From contig JAHFJA010000011.1 in NCBI GenBank assembly GCA_023246095.1, positions 1 through 36,471 on the forward strand: DNA of 36,471 nucleotides, read 5' to 3'. The notes below the pieces were generated by a model. The model was not told where the DNA came from. It searched no databases and worked only from the letters and a program-made list of their open reading frames with translations. Shown here in pieces: positions 1-7,464 of this stretch (positions are counted from its first letter, which is position 1; each line of letters opens with the position of its first letter). Source of the DNA: a bacterium. Its GTDB lineage: Bacteria; Patescibacteriota; Patescibacteriia; JACQRZ01. The translations under genes and the position numbers were made by a program.

Positions 1-35
1 TGTCTGTTTGTTAGTAGTTATATTCTAGCAGATAC

Positions 36-65
36 AAAAAGAGGACACTTGCGTGTCCACTTTTT
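36..65. terminator. bidirectional intrinsic terminator
   Basis: An inverted repeat pairs GGACAC (43-48) with GTGTCC (53-58) around a TTGC loop, extended by an A-run on the left and a T-run on the right. It lies just past the stop of the leftward gene at 110-646 and should end its transcript. It would also stop rightward transcription entering the window. Confidence 0.8.
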
Positions 66-109
66 GGGGTACAGATCAGTTTATTGGTTTTTTGATAATC
101 ATTGATCGA

Positions 110-646
110 TTACAATCCCACAAAAAAAGAAACAACAAAGGTAACTAAACTCAATGTTATCCCTATAAACAAAATATCTTTCGCTAGATTAAATAAACGT
201 CGTTTAGGTTGATAATAGCGCGTCGATAGATTGTATGTTTCTAATCCGAATTGACGGATGGTTTCGTCTCGCGATACAAGTGTTCGTGAAAGAGTCTTTA
301 TATACGCTGCTGCATTTTTTTGGCGTGCAATTTCTTTGATGAACAATATACTGTTTTCAGCATCTCCTTGACGCATGAACTTTGGAGGATGCATGACAAG
401 AATTCCAACCATTGCAGAAACACCAGCAAAAACAGAAAGGATTAAGGAGTATATTTCGATATCTCCTCCTTGTAGACTCGCGCTGGCAAATACAAAGATT
501 GCAAGGCTTAATCCAATTAAAATATTTGACTGTGCGTCTATTTGTTGAGAAAAGTTATTTATTTTTTCCAATACCTGAGCGAGAATTGCAACTTCGGCCT
601 CAGTGATGGGTAACTCATGTCTTTTAGAGGATTTTTTTACCAGCAT
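110..646 (-). CDS. three-TM protein resembling Pycsar effector (PycTM/DUF5706-like)
   Basis: The product has about 178 residues. Two hydrophobic segments lie in the first half (NILIGLSLAIFVFASASL and IYSLILSVFAGVSAMVGILV). A charged, helical middle follows (about 95-150), and a last membrane segment lies at the C-terminus (ILFIGITLSLVTFVVSFFV). The order (amphipathic helix, TM pair ending near a Pro-rich turn MHPPKF, helical linker, basic PKRR stretch, final TM) resembles the PycTM/DUF5706 family, some members of which are membrane-disrupting effectors of Pycsar anti-phage defence. No nucleotide cyclase lies next to it, so a defence role is unsupported. I chose ATG at 644-646; an in-frame TTG two codons upstream is possible. 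A TATAAT lies only a few bases before the start, so the mRNA may be leaderless. The gene is followed by the terminator at 36-65. Confidence 0.6.
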   Translation of the reverse strand: MLVKKSSKRHELPITEAEVAILAQVLEKINNFSQQIDAQSNILIGLSLAIFVFASASLQGGDIEIYSLILSVFAGVSAMVGILVMHPPKFMRQGDAENSILFIKEIARQKNAAAYIKTLSRTLVSRDETIRQFGLETYNLSTRYYQPKRRLFNLAKDILFIGITLSLVTFVVSFFVGL

Positions 647-706
647 ATACAACCATTATATCACGGGAGAATAAAAAGACCGTGAGTTTGCACTCAACGG
701 CGTGTT

Positions 707-865
707 TTACTTTTTGGATGTCCATTTTTGATAACCCAGCAAAATACATCCAACGAGACCGACTGTTCCTCCTATTTTTGCTATCAAGATTGCAGCCTCG
801 TGATTTTCTGTGATCATAGACAGAATGAGCATTCCTCCAGCAAATTCGATCATTTTTATTGCCAC
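707..865 (-). CDS. 52-residue membrane protein
   Basis: A GTG start at 863-865 is preceded by a strong ribosome binding site (GGGAGGAG, 872-879, 6-base gap). It opens a 52-codon frame ending in TAA at 707-709. The product starts MAIKMIEFAGGMLILSM and has two hydrophobic stretches (FAGGMLILSMI and IAKIGGTVGLVGCILLGY) and a basic tail (QKWTSKK), so it is probably an inner-membrane hairpin or single-span protein. A good promoter (902-929) reads into it. I do not recognise a family. Promoter, ribosome binding site and sensible composition together argue it is real despite its size. Confidence 0.65.
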   Translation of the reverse strand: MAIKMIEFAGGMLILSMITENHEAAILIAKIGGTVGLVGCILLGYQKWTSKK

Positions 866-901
866 AACTTACTCCTCCCATTACTAGCAATAACCAGTCC
901 T

Positions 902-929
902 ATTCTAGCAGAAATAGGGCTTTTGTCAA
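902..929 (-). promoter_or_regulatory. sigma70-type promoter for the 52-residue membrane protein
   Basis: On the minus strand TTGACA (924-929) is followed after 16 bases by TAGAAT (902-907) with TGC just before it. Predicted start is near 895. A short stem (GTTATT/AGTAAT, allowing one G-U) begins at about +2. Confidence 0.65.
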
Positions 930-946
930 CCCTCCCCTCTTTCCTC

Positions 947-975
947 TTGCATTGTTGGTGATTTCATGATAGACT
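947..975 (+). promoter_or_regulatory. promoter for rpmF-nusB-rnc
   Basis: TTGCAT (947-952), a 17-base spacer and TAGACT (970-975) lie upstream of rpmF. The predicted transcript begins near 982 and has a leader of about 50 bases. No other promoter is obvious before rnc, so the three genes probably share it. Confidence 0.55.
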
Positions 976-1030
976 AAAGACTAATCGGTACTCATGCATC
1001 AATAGTATATAACAATAAATCTTCAGGAAT

Positions 1031-1282
1031 ATGGGACTTCCCGGTAAAAAACTTTCAAAATCGTCAAAACGTCGCCGCGCGGCTCACTTTGCGTTGGATC
1101 CAGTACAGTTGGTTTCGTGTAAAAAGTGTGCAAAATCTATTTTGCCACACCGAGCCTGTTCTTATTGTGGAACCTACAAGAGCCGACAGACTACTGCTTC
1201 CAAGGCTGATGTATTGATCAAAGAAGTATCAAAAGAAGAAGTGAAGAAGGAACTCGCAAAGAAACCTACTTCCAAAAAATAA
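1031..1282 (+). CDS. rpmF: 50S ribosomal protein bL32
   Basis: The 83-residue product carries the L32 layout. A basic N-terminus (GLPGKKLSKSSKRRRAAH) resembles the family's PKRKTSKSRR..RRAH motif, then comes the segment VSCKKCAKSILPHRACSYCGTYK. This holds the two CxxC pairs of the zinc-binding form. bL32 sits in the large ribosomal subunit. The C-terminus is extended by about 25 Lys/Glu-rich residues beyond the usual length near 60. It is first in a cluster with nusB and rnc, with short gaps of about 20 bases. Start ATG at 1031 has no clear ribosome binding site, as for many genes here. Confidence 0.93.
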   Translation: MGLPGKKLSKSSKRRRAAHFALDPVQLVSCKKCAKSILPHRACSYCGTYKSRQTTASKADVLIKEVSKEEVKKELAKKPTSKK

Positions 1283-1303
1283 GCCACTTGTGGCACTAAC
1301 TCC

Positions 1304-1888
1304 ATGGCAAATCGTTATCTCTCGCGTACCTTAGCTCTTCAAACACTATATCAATGGGACTTCAACGGCACTCACGATGAGATGGTCGATGATATTTTAG
1401 TATACAATTTTGAAGAATTTGCACCTGAGTTTGATGACGAGCATTTTGCACAGAAACTGGTGATGGGGGTTCTCGAACACCATCAAGAAATTGATCCTCT
1501 GATCATAAAGTACGCGCCAGAATGGCCGCTTGAACAAATTACCGTTATTGATCGGAATATTTTGCGTTTAGGAATATATGAAATGCTCCACGATCAAGAA
1601 ATCCCTGCTCGTGTTGCAATTAATGAAGCCATCGAACTAGCAAAGGCATACGGTGGCCCTTCATCTTCTAAGTTTGTGAATGGTGTTCTTGGTTCTATTT
1701 ATAAAGATTGCGCCGATAGTTTAGCAGAAAAGGAAGAGCGGCTCGAAAAGGCGTATCAAGAAAAAAAGTTGGCGCGTGAAGCTGAACTTGCTGATAAGGA
1801 ACACGAAACATTACAGGTGGAGGCGCATTTGCCTGAAGAATCGACAGTGGATGCCGTGGAAGATCAATCAGAGAACACTGTCTCCTAA
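1304..1888 (+). CDS. nusB: transcription antitermination factor NusB
   Basis: The N-terminal 140 residues match Nus[22 protein letters not shown] at the start, then [22 protein letters not shown] and the conserved [30 protein letters not shown]. NusB binds boxA RNA with NusE (S10) and supports antitermination on rRNA operons. Residues from about 140 to 194 are a charged Glu/Lys/Ala-rich tail, probably coiled or disordered, making the protein longer than the typical 130-160 residues. The gene sits 21 bases after rpmF and 24 bases before rnc. Confidence 0.95.
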   Translation: MANRYLSRTLALQTLYQWDFNGTHDEMVDDILVYNFEEFAPEFDDEHFAQKLVMGVLEHHQEIDPLIIKYAPEWPLEQITVIDRNILRLGIYEMLHDQEIPARVAINEAIELAKAYGGPSSSKFVNGVLGSIYKDCADSLAEKEERLEKAYQEKKLAREAELADKEHETLQVEAHLPEESTVDAVEDQSENTVS

Positions 1889-1912
1889 AGAAAATTTTCG
1901 ATCTACTTTTAT

Positions 1913-2617
1913 ATGATTGATGAAAAAGCATTTACCTCCTTCCAAAAACGTCTTGGTATTACATTTATAAACATTGACCTTTTGCGACAAGCGTTTGTCC
2001 ATCGATCTTATTTAAATGAAAATCCTTCCTTTCATCTTGAACATAATGAACGATTAGAATTTTTAGGTGATGCGGTACTTGAATTGATTGTAACTGATCA
2101 TTTGTATCTTAAATATACTAAAGCGACAGAAGGTGAAATGACTAACTGGCGTGCAAGTATCGTCAACAGTAAAATGCTCGCACAAATTGCCGGCGACATA
2201 AAGTTGAACGATTTACTTTACCTAAGTCGCGGTGAAGCAAAAGACGCATCAGGAAAAGCGCGTCAGTATATTCTGGCAAATGCATTTGAAGCATTGATCG
2301 GTGCAATCTATCTCGATCAAGGTTATAAGGTGGCTGAAACATTTTTAAATACGTACCTCATTCCGCGCCTGCCGGAAATTATAGAAAAGCGTCTCGATAT
2401 TGATCCTAAAAGTCGTTTTCAAGAAATTGCACAGGAGAAAGTGAAAACTACACCTCACTATGAAGTATTAGAAGAGTCTGGTCCTGATCATGCTAAATGG
2501 TTTAAAATGGGATTGTATATTGGTAAAGAATTGGTTGTAACGGGTGAGGGAGAAAGTAAGCAGGAGGCTCAGGTTGATGCGGCACAAAAAGGATTACAAA
2601 TAAAAAATTGGGAATAA
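1913..2617 (+). CDS. rnc: ribonuclease III
   Basis: The 234-residue product has the RNase III signature NERLEFLGDAV (residues 45-55) with the metal-binding Glu/Asp residues, and the second acidic site in NAFEALIGAIYLDQGY. A double-stranded-RNA-binding domain starts near residue 160 (DPKSRFQEIAQEK) and ends AQVDAAQKGLQI. It cleaves double-stranded RNA, including the stems around 16S and 23S rRNA precursors. It is last of the rpmF-nusB-rnc group and is followed by a strong terminator. Confidence 0.96.
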   Translation: MIDEKAFTSFQKRLGITFINIDLLRQAFVHRSYLNENPSFHLEHNERLEFLGDAVLELIVTDHLYLKYTKATEGEMTNWRASIVNSKMLAQIAGDIKLNDLLYLSRGEAKDASGKARQYILANAFEALIGAIYLDQGYKVAETFLNTYLIPRLPEIIEKRLDIDPKSRFQEIAQEKVKTTPHYEVLEESGPDHAKWFKMGLYIGKELVVTGEGESKQEAQVDAAQKGLQIKNWE

Positions 2618-2633
2618 TATCGTGGTGAATTAA

Positions 2634-2663
2634 AAAAGAAGACCTTATCCGAGGTCTTCTTTT
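2634..2663. terminator. bidirectional terminator between rnc and the PH-domain gene
   Basis: A perfect 12-bp stem (AAAAGAAGACCT paired with AGGTCTTCTTTT) surrounds a TATCCG loop. The A and T runs flanking it let it work on both strands for the convergent genes; the leftward gene's stop codon lies inside it. Confidence 0.9.
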
Positions 2664-3184
2664 GGCGTATTGATTTCAAGTTCTTCTAGAAGGTGAGAAA
2701 GAATTTTTACTACATTTTTAGGGTCATGGACTTGTTTGAAAATGAATCGTTCTTTTTCTCCTGCTGTCTGGATGTAGACGTTGCCATAATTAAACAAAGT
2801 CGGAAGGATACCATTGATCTCTGCAGTCATATCTTGAATACGATGGATTTCTTGTTCTGAAAGTGCGATTGAAAATAGCCCTTTTTGTTCCATATCGACA
2901 ATACGCTCATTGGTGATGATCCATATATCAAGTACATAGTCCATGAGGCTATGAAGGGTGAACATCCAGATATATAAATAGTAAATGCTTGTAGCGAGAA
3001 TAATGAACGTATATACAAGTACATTCTCGCTCAGTGCAATGTTTGCAAGATAAATAAATGCATACAGCATGATCGGGATGATCATCAGGAATCCAAATAA
3101 AAGTAAATCAAGAAATACTACGAGTGGGTGACGTCGAAGCTCTGCAATGACGTGTTCATCGGGCAACAAATTAAGGTGTGACAT
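2645..3184 (-). CDS. bacterial PH-domain membrane protein
   Basis: The 179-residue product has a short cytosolic N-terminus (LLPDEHVIAELRRHPLV) and two membrane segments (about 22-49 and 55-80). A C-terminal bacterial PH-like domain follows, with the motif WIITNERIVDMEQKGLFS and the stretch EQEIHRIQDMTAEINGILPTLFNYGNVYIQTAG, typical of YdbS/bPH2-type proteins. The family is common in CPR and Gram-positive genomes and its molecular job is unknown. It is the last gene of the argS transcript, one base after the 72-residue membrane protein. Confidence 0.8.
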   Translation of the reverse strand: MSHLNLLPDEHVIAELRRHPLVVFLDLLLFGFLMIIPIMLYAFIYLANIALSENVLVYTFIILATSIYYLYIWMFTLHSLMDYVLDIWIITNERIVDMEQKGLFSIALSEQEIHRIQDMTAEINGILPTLFNYGNVYIQTAGEKERFIFKQVHDPKNVVKILSHLLEELEINTPKEDLG

Positions 3185-3185
3185 A

Positions 3186-3404
3186 TTAGAAAAATGTTAG
3201 AGGTGTCCCCCATTCGATCCCAGAAATAAAATACCAGGTCACACCAAGGATGAGCCCACAGCCAAGGATGTAGACGAGCAATAATAGTGCCGCTGCGGGA
3301 CTGTCTTTCACAATTGCTAATAATTTCCCCATGATGAGCAAACTAAACACAATCCAAACTATGAGGAGTAAAACATAAGGAATAAGGAGAATAGCGAGTG
3401 TCAT
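3186..3404 (-). CDS. two-TM hypothetical protein
   Basis: The 72-residue product is almost entirely hydrophobic, with predicted spans ILLIPYVLLLIVWIVFSLLI and AAALLLLVYILGCGLILGVTWYF separated by a short polar loop (GKLLAIVKDSP). It begins 3 bases after the argS stop and ends just before the PH-domain gene, so the three are probably cotranscribed. No family recognised. Confidence 0.7.
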   Translation of the reverse strand: MTLAILLIPYVLLLIVWIVFSLLIMGKLLAIVKDSPAAALLLLVYILGCGLILGVTWYFISGIEWGTPLTFF

Positions 3405-3407
3405 ATA

Positions 3408-5192
3408 TTACATTTGTTCAAGGGTTGTGATACCCAAAAGTTTCAGAGCTTGTTGCATGGTGCGTAAAGTAGCATCGATAACTATCATACGTGGTGTGCG
3501 TTCTTCGTCATGCGCTTTTAATATTGGTACTGTATGGTAATACTCGTTTAGGCATTTTGCGAGGGAATATGCATATCGAGCTATTATAGCGGGGTTGTAT
3601 TCTTGCGCCGCTTTTGATACTTCTTGAGGGAATACGGCTAGTTGTGTGAGAAGATTTTTTTCTTCAGTAAATATATAATCTGTCTCCCATTTTTTTTGTG
3701 CGTGATACTTACCTTTTGTAAGAATACTATGGAATCGTGCATAGGTATATAAAAGATAGGGGCCCGTGTCGCCTTCAAAACGGAGAGCTTCTTCCTTTAT
3801 AAACACAATCGGTCGCGGTGCGTCTTGCTTTAACATCGAATATTTTAGTGCGGCAATAGAGATAGTCAAAGCACGATGATCAAGTTCTTTTTCAGAGAGA
3901 TCAGAATATCGCTTCTTTAATTCATCTTTCATGTGTGACGTCAGTTCTTTTTTGAAGTCAGAATAAAGAATATTATCGCCGGTTCGTGATGACATTTTTC
4001 CTGTTGGGAGTCTCACTTCGTATACGGGAACATGATGACAATTCTTTGCCTGTTTAAATTTCATCAACGACAACGTTTTAAATAACTGTTGCAAGTGAAG
4101 TGATTGCTCACTTCCTACCACATAAATTGCTGTATCTATTTTATGTTTTTTGAATTTTGTTTCCGCGAGTGCAAGGTCCTTTGTTGAATATAATACGGTT
4201 CCATCACTACGCAACAAGACCCATACACCAAGATTGTATTTTTCTAGATCCATGATCGTCGCTCCATTACTAATTTTTGCGATTTTCATCCCAACAAGTT
4301 TTTTTACTAGTTGTTTTCCTTGTTTCTCAAGATGGGATTCAAAAAAATATTCGTCAAAATGTGTGCTGAGATCTTTGTAAATCGGCTCAAATGCGTCCAA
4401 AGAATTTTGTCGAGTGACTTGCCAGAGCTTATTTAATTTTGCGTCAGAACCTTCATCAAGTTTTAGATTGATTTCCTCAACTTCTTTTTGAAAATCGGGT
4501 GTCTCAGCGAGTTTTTTTACGGCGTCGACATAAATACTCGCAATCCAGCTCTCTTCTTTCCTCAATGGTTCACTTGAATGATATTTTTGATAGCACCAGA
4601 TCCATTTTGCGACATGCATTCCGCTGTCACCCTGGTAGTTTGCACGAACAACCGAATTTCCTGTTGTTTCTAAAATGCGTGCGATACTTTCGCCGAGCAC
4701 CGTACCGCGAACATGGCCGATGTGAAATGCTTTATGAGTGTTTGCTTGTGAAAATTCAACCATTATATGTTTTTTATTTTTTGAAGTCGTGTTTATTCCA
4801 TTGCTTTGTGAAAGAATTTCTGGAAGAAGCGTTTTTGCAAGTGCATCGGATTTCAAAACGATATTTATGTAGGGGCCTTCTGCGGTAATACTTTCGATAG
4901 GAAGCTTTGCAAGAGTTTTTGATGTCTTTATTTGTGCAGCGAGTTCAGTAGCAATGACATTGGGAGATTTTTTAGCGATTGCGGCGAGAGGAAAGCAAAC
5001 AAATGCAAGATCCCCCATCTCAGTCTGAGGAGGTTTGACGAACAATGATGGAACGACGGGAAACGATGCCGAGAAGCAGGTCTGTATACCTGCTTTGAAA
5101 ACACGTGAAAGAGATACAAGAAGCACGTCCCACGTATCTACCATGGCGACGCTACGCGACGGAGATTTTTTGCGCGATGTATTCGCTTTCAT
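3408..5192 (-). CDS. argS: arginyl-tRNA synthetase
   Basis: The 594-residue class I synthetase carries the HIGH box in QANTHKAFHIGHVRGTVLGE (about residues 145-165) and the degenerate KMSKS loop RLPTGKMSSRTGDNIL (about 390-405). The C-terminal anticodon-binding helical domain has the typical ALKYSMLKQDAPRPIVFIKEEALRFEGDTGPYLLYTYAR run. It charges tRNA-Arg with arginine. The N-terminus has about 30 extra residues before the Arg_tRNA_synt_N domain. The start ATG lies about 12 bases downstream of the predicted transcription start. Confidence 0.96.
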   Translation of the reverse strand: MKANTSRKKSPSRSVAMVDTWDVLLVSLSRVFKAGIQTCFSASFPVVPSLFVKPPQTEMGDLAFVCFPLAAIAKKSPNVIATELAAQIKTSKTLAKLPIESITAEGPYINIVLKSDALAKTLLPEILSQSNGINTTSKNKKHIMVEFSQANTHKAFHIGHVRGTVLGESIARILETTGNSVVRANYQGDSGMHVAKWIWCYQKYHSSEPLRKEESWIASIYVDAVKKLAETPDFQKEVEEINLKLDEGSDAKLNKLWQVTRQNSLDAFEPIYKDLSTHFDEYFFESHLEKQGKQLVKKLVGMKIAKISNGATIMDLEKYNLGVWVLLRSDGTVLYSTKDLALAETKFKKHKIDTAIYVVGSEQSLHLQQLFKTLSLMKFKQAKNCHHVPVYEVRLPTGKMSSRTGDNILYSDFKKELTSHMKDELKKRYSDLSEKELDHRALTISIAALKYSMLKQDAPRPIVFIKEEALRFEGDTGPYLLYTYARFHSILTKGKYHAQKKWETDYIFTEEKNLLTQLAVFPQEVSKAAQEYNPAIIARYAYSLAKCLNEYYHTVPILKAHDEERTPRMIVIDATLRTMQQALKLLGITTLEQM

Positions 5193-5210
5193 AAAATTTC
5201 AAGTACCTTT

Positions 5211-5239
5211 ATTTTATAACGAAATTTTAATTTTTGCAA
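5211..5239 (-). promoter_or_regulatory. promoter for the argS operon
   Basis: On the minus strand TTGCAA (5234-5239) is separated by 17 bases from TAAAAT (5211-5216). Predicted transcription start is near 5204, giving a very short leader to argS. Confidence 0.5.
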
Positions 5240-5459
5240 TACCGAAATGTCATAATTCAGGGTGACAGGGTTTTGGGGTATTGCGCAGTGTTTCCGATGT
5301 ATTGTGTCTCCTTGTATGTTTGTTGATGTGGAGGTAGGATGAGAACGAAAAGTTGTTTAATTATATTTTAATTTAAGTTGCCGGTTTCGGTAGTTGAGGG
5401 AATATTGAATCATGTGTTGAAGGTGAACGATATGAAATTTTTAAATTGAGGTAAAAGAA
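5240..5459. other. intergenic stretch without a supported gene
   Basis: The gap between the argS promoter and the next terminator holds no convincing gene. One minimal frame of ten codons on the plus strand (ATG at 5340, after GGAGG) and one of five codons near 5432 are too short to support. The stretch is unusually AT-rich and I see no repeats. Confidence 0.4.
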
Positions 5460-5497
5460 AACCGATGTCGGTGCGTTAAATTGCACCTTAATCGGTT
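5460..5497 (-). terminator. terminator of the 73-residue membrane protein gene
   Basis: Nested inverted repeats: AACCGAT (5460-5466) with ATCGGTT (5491-5497), and GGTGC (5470-5474) with GCACC (5483-5487). Reading leftwards the stem is followed by a T-rich run. The stop codon of the leftward gene lies at its edge. Confidence 0.75.
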
Positions 5498-5717
5498 ATT
5501 TTATTCCAGTCATCTTCTTCGCTGCGAAGATGATAATTCCAAAAAAGAGTACTGGTCCAACAATAAAGTTGGATAGGGTGAGGAGCGTACTCCCTATTAG
5601 GTGCCCGACCATTGCGGGCGCGAACACTACAGCTATAATCCCGATTGTCCATAGGACAATCTTTGGATTATTGGCAGCTGACTGCCAAGTCAAGGGTGTT
5701 TTCTTTTTCTTTGCCAT
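5496..5717 (-). CDS. 73-residue two-TM protein
   Basis: The small product has a basic N-terminus (MAKKKKTPLTWQ), a first membrane span (IVLWTIGIIAVVFAPAMVGHLIG), a second (LSNFIVGPVLFFGIIIFA) and a basic tail (AKKMTGIK). An excellent ribosome binding site (AAAGGAGG) sits upstream of its ATG. It has a near-consensus promoter at 5774-5802 and its own terminator, so it is an independent, probably well expressed unit. I do not recognise the family. Confidence 0.75.
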   Translation of the reverse strand: MAKKKKTPLTWQSAANNPKIVLWTIGIIAVVFAPAMVGHLIGSTLLTLSNFIVGPVLFFGIIIFAAKKMTGIK

Positions 5718-5739
5718 TATCTATACCTCCTTTGGCAAT

Positions 5740-5768
5740 GTTGGCTTTTCTTCTTGAAAAGATCCAAC
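5740..5768 (-). promoter_or_regulatory. stem-loop at the predicted 5' end of the mRNA
   Basis: On the minus strand GTTGG..CTTTTC pairs with GAAAAG.CCAAC around an AAGAA loop. The predicted transcription start (about 5767) coincides with the first base of the stem. The hairpin lies just upstream of the ribosome binding site of the 73-residue protein gene. Confidence 0.6.
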
Positions 5769-5773
5769 AATCA

Positions 5774-5802
5774 AGTATACTATATTTATTCACTTTTGTC
5801 AA
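5774..5802 (-). promoter_or_regulatory. near-consensus promoter for the 73-residue protein
   Basis: On the minus strand TTGACA (5797-5802), 17-base spacer, TATACT (5774-5779). The divergent rlmB-like gene starts at 5807, directly against its -35. Confidence 0.75.
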
Positions 5803-5806
5803 GTCT

Positions 5807-6487
5807 ATGCTTACCAAATCCCAAGAAAAGCTCATAATGTCGCTCCACACCAAGAAAGGTCGTGAAATGGCGGATTTATGTTTAGTAGAAGGGAAAAAGG
5901 TCATTGAAACGGCGGGAAAGGCGGTAGAATTTACGTTTTCACAGAGCGATACTCGGCAATTTACAAAATTGGTTACTACAGAAACACCACAGGCGATAGC
6001 GGGGGTAGCACGTATCCCAGAATGGGATATTAAGGATGTCGTAAAGTCCCCGACTATTGTCGTACTCGACGGTGTCCAAGATCCCGGAAATGTAGGAAGC
6101 ATACTTCGCCTTTGTTTAGGGTTCAATGCTTCGTTGGTATTGATTGAGTCCGCGGACATTACAAGTCCAAAGGTAGTTCGTTCTTCAGTTGGTGCAATGT
6201 TTTTTGTTCCATGGATTGAGTGCACTCGCAGTGAGGCCGATGATCTGATTCAAACGATTAAACGTCCGATATATCGTCTTGAGGCAAAAAAAGATGCGAC
6301 CAGTATTTCGGTCGCATCGGTAAAAAAACTTGAGAAAGATATTATTATAATTGCTGGGTCAGAAGGTTTAGGAATTAAACTTTCAACGAGCGGTGCTTCT
6401 CTGAAAATCCCTCACTCTTCTTCACTTGAGTCTCTCAATGTAGGACATTCACTCGCGATATTGCTCGCGATGCGATATGTCGTGTAA
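5807..6487 (+). CDS. SpoU/TrmH-family RNA 2'-O-ribose methyltransferase
   Basis: From ATG 5807 the product has 226 residues. A short N-terminal substrate-binding domain (LVEGKKVIETAGKAVEF) precedes the SPOUT catalytic domain with its three motifs: VVLDGVQDPGNVGSILRLC, IIIIAGSEGLGIKL and ESLNVGHSLAILLAMR. The C-terminal motifs form the trefoil knot that binds S-adenosylmethionine. The family methylates ribose 2'-OH in 23S rRNA (RlmB-like) or tRNA (TrmH-like); the exact target cannot be read from the sequence. Upstream in-frame codons run through the divergent promoter, so I chose the internal ATG before TKSQEKLIMSLHTKKGR, the usual family start. Confidence 0.9.
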   Translation: MLTKSQEKLIMSLHTKKGREMADLCLVEGKKVIETAGKAVEFTFSQSDTRQFTKLVTTETPQAIAGVARIPEWDIKDVVKSPTIVVLDGVQDPGNVGSILRLCLGFNASLVLIESADITSPKVVRSSVGAMFFVPWIECTRSEADDLIQTIKRPIYRLEAKKDATSISVASVKKLEKDIIIIAGSEGLGIKLSTSGASLKIPHSSSLESLNVGHSLAILLAMRYVV

Positions 6488-6495
6488 AAAGATGA

Positions 6496-7317
6496 TTACA
6501 TTTTTTGACATACACAAGTGAGCCACCCCACTTCATTGCGATCAACCGCTTTTGCGCTTTCTTCATACGCAACAATGAGTTCTTTATAATGCTTATGATA
6601 TCCTTTTGATTCTCCTCGCTGTATTTTATCTTCCAAAATGCTTTTTAATTCTCTATACGTATTGGCCATATAATCAGAGTGATCGGCAACAGAAAGAATA
6701 CGAAATCCTACTGCTTTTAAAGCAACCTGATATCCAATGAATGAAAAATCAGTGTCAAATAAAAGACGATTATAAACGTATTCCTTTGCAGCCACACTGA
6801 TAGTGTTTTGGGGTTTAAACAGATCATCGAAAACAAAGAGTCCTTCATCGTCGAGTACTCGATATACTTCTTTTAAGGCTTTCATTTTATCGTGCACATG
6901 GTACATCATTGACTGTGATAGTATCCGTTGAAATGAGTCATTCTCAAAGTCGAGATTCTCAGCGTTCATTTCATAAAAATCTACCTTTGTATATATTCCT
7001 TTTGCTTTACTCAGATTATATTTTGCTCCTTCGATTCTTTTGGGGCTAAGGTCCATACCTGCGACATGGACGTAGTGTTCTCGTGCCATAAGGAGCGATA
7101 CTTCCCCATTTCCACACCCCACTTCAAGTACATTCATGTGTGGTTCGAGTTTCAAGGAAGTTAATGCTGACTGTATCATCAAGTAAATCCCCTTTTGAAG
7201 ATCTGTCTTCGAATCGCAAAATCCCCATTTTACACCCCACTTATCATTCCAGAAGCTTTTGTATAACTCCTCACTTTTGTCATAATACGCTTTCGTTTGT
7301 TCGGTTGTGAATTGCAT
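6496..7317 (-). CDS. class I SAM-dependent methyltransferase
   Basis: The 273-residue product has the Rossmann SAM-binding motif I VLEVGCGNGEVSLLMA (about 63-78), an acidic motif II (AGMDLSPKRIEGA) and FENDSFQRILSQSMMYHVHDK for motif IV. N-terminal helices and a C-terminal helical lid (YHKHYKELIVAYEESAK) suggest a small-molecule methyltransferase of the UbiE / glycine-sarcosine / tocopherol type rather than an RNA enzyme. The substrate is unknown. AAAGGA precedes ATG 7315-7317 and a TATAAT lies at 7341-7346. It converges on the TrmH-family gene with only 8 bases between the stops. Confidence 0.85.
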   Translation of the reverse strand: MQFTTEQTKAYYDKSEELYKSFWNDKWGVKWGFCDSKTDLQKGIYLMIQSALTSLKLEPHMNVLEVGCGNGEVSLLMAREHYVHVAGMDLSPKRIEGAKYNLSKAKGIYTKVDFYEMNAENLDFENDSFQRILSQSMMYHVHDKMKALKEVYRVLDDEGLFVFDDLFKPQNTISVAAKEYVYNRLLFDTDFSFIGYQVALKAVGFRILSVADHSDYMANTYRELKSILEDKIQRGESKGYHKHYKELIVAYEESAKAVDRNEVGWLTCVCQKM

Positions 7318-7415
7318 CACTTTTTCCTTTCATGTATTCAATTATAAACGTTCATGTCGTCACTTTCACAAAAAGCGGCGGTTTTGTCAATGCTCCTTTT
7401 GGGCTTTCTCAAAAA

Positions 7416-7445
7416 GAAAAGCACTTCGAAAATGAAATGCTTTTC
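7416..7445 (-). terminator. terminator of valS-tyrS
   Basis: GAAAAGCA (7416-7423) pairs with TGCTTTTC (7438-7445). Reading leftwards the stem is followed by CTTTTTGAG. It lies 20 bases past the tyrS stop. Confidence 0.75.
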
Positions 7446-7464
7446 TCCGGCGATGAATATGACT

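Noticed and set aside
728-961. Rightward 77-codon frame
   Set aside because: It is opposite the better supported 52-codon gene, has no ribosome binding site and runs through that gene's promoter.
5095-5115. CACGTGAAAGA near the argS start as a sixth parS site
   Set aside because: Only one half matches the consensus; the other half is AAAACACGTG. It lies inside coding sequence and lacks the palindromic arms.
5240-5459. Leader peptide gene for argS
   Set aside because: The only start with a ribosome binding site (5340) gives ten codons on the opposite strand to argS and has no Arg-rich content suggesting attenuation.
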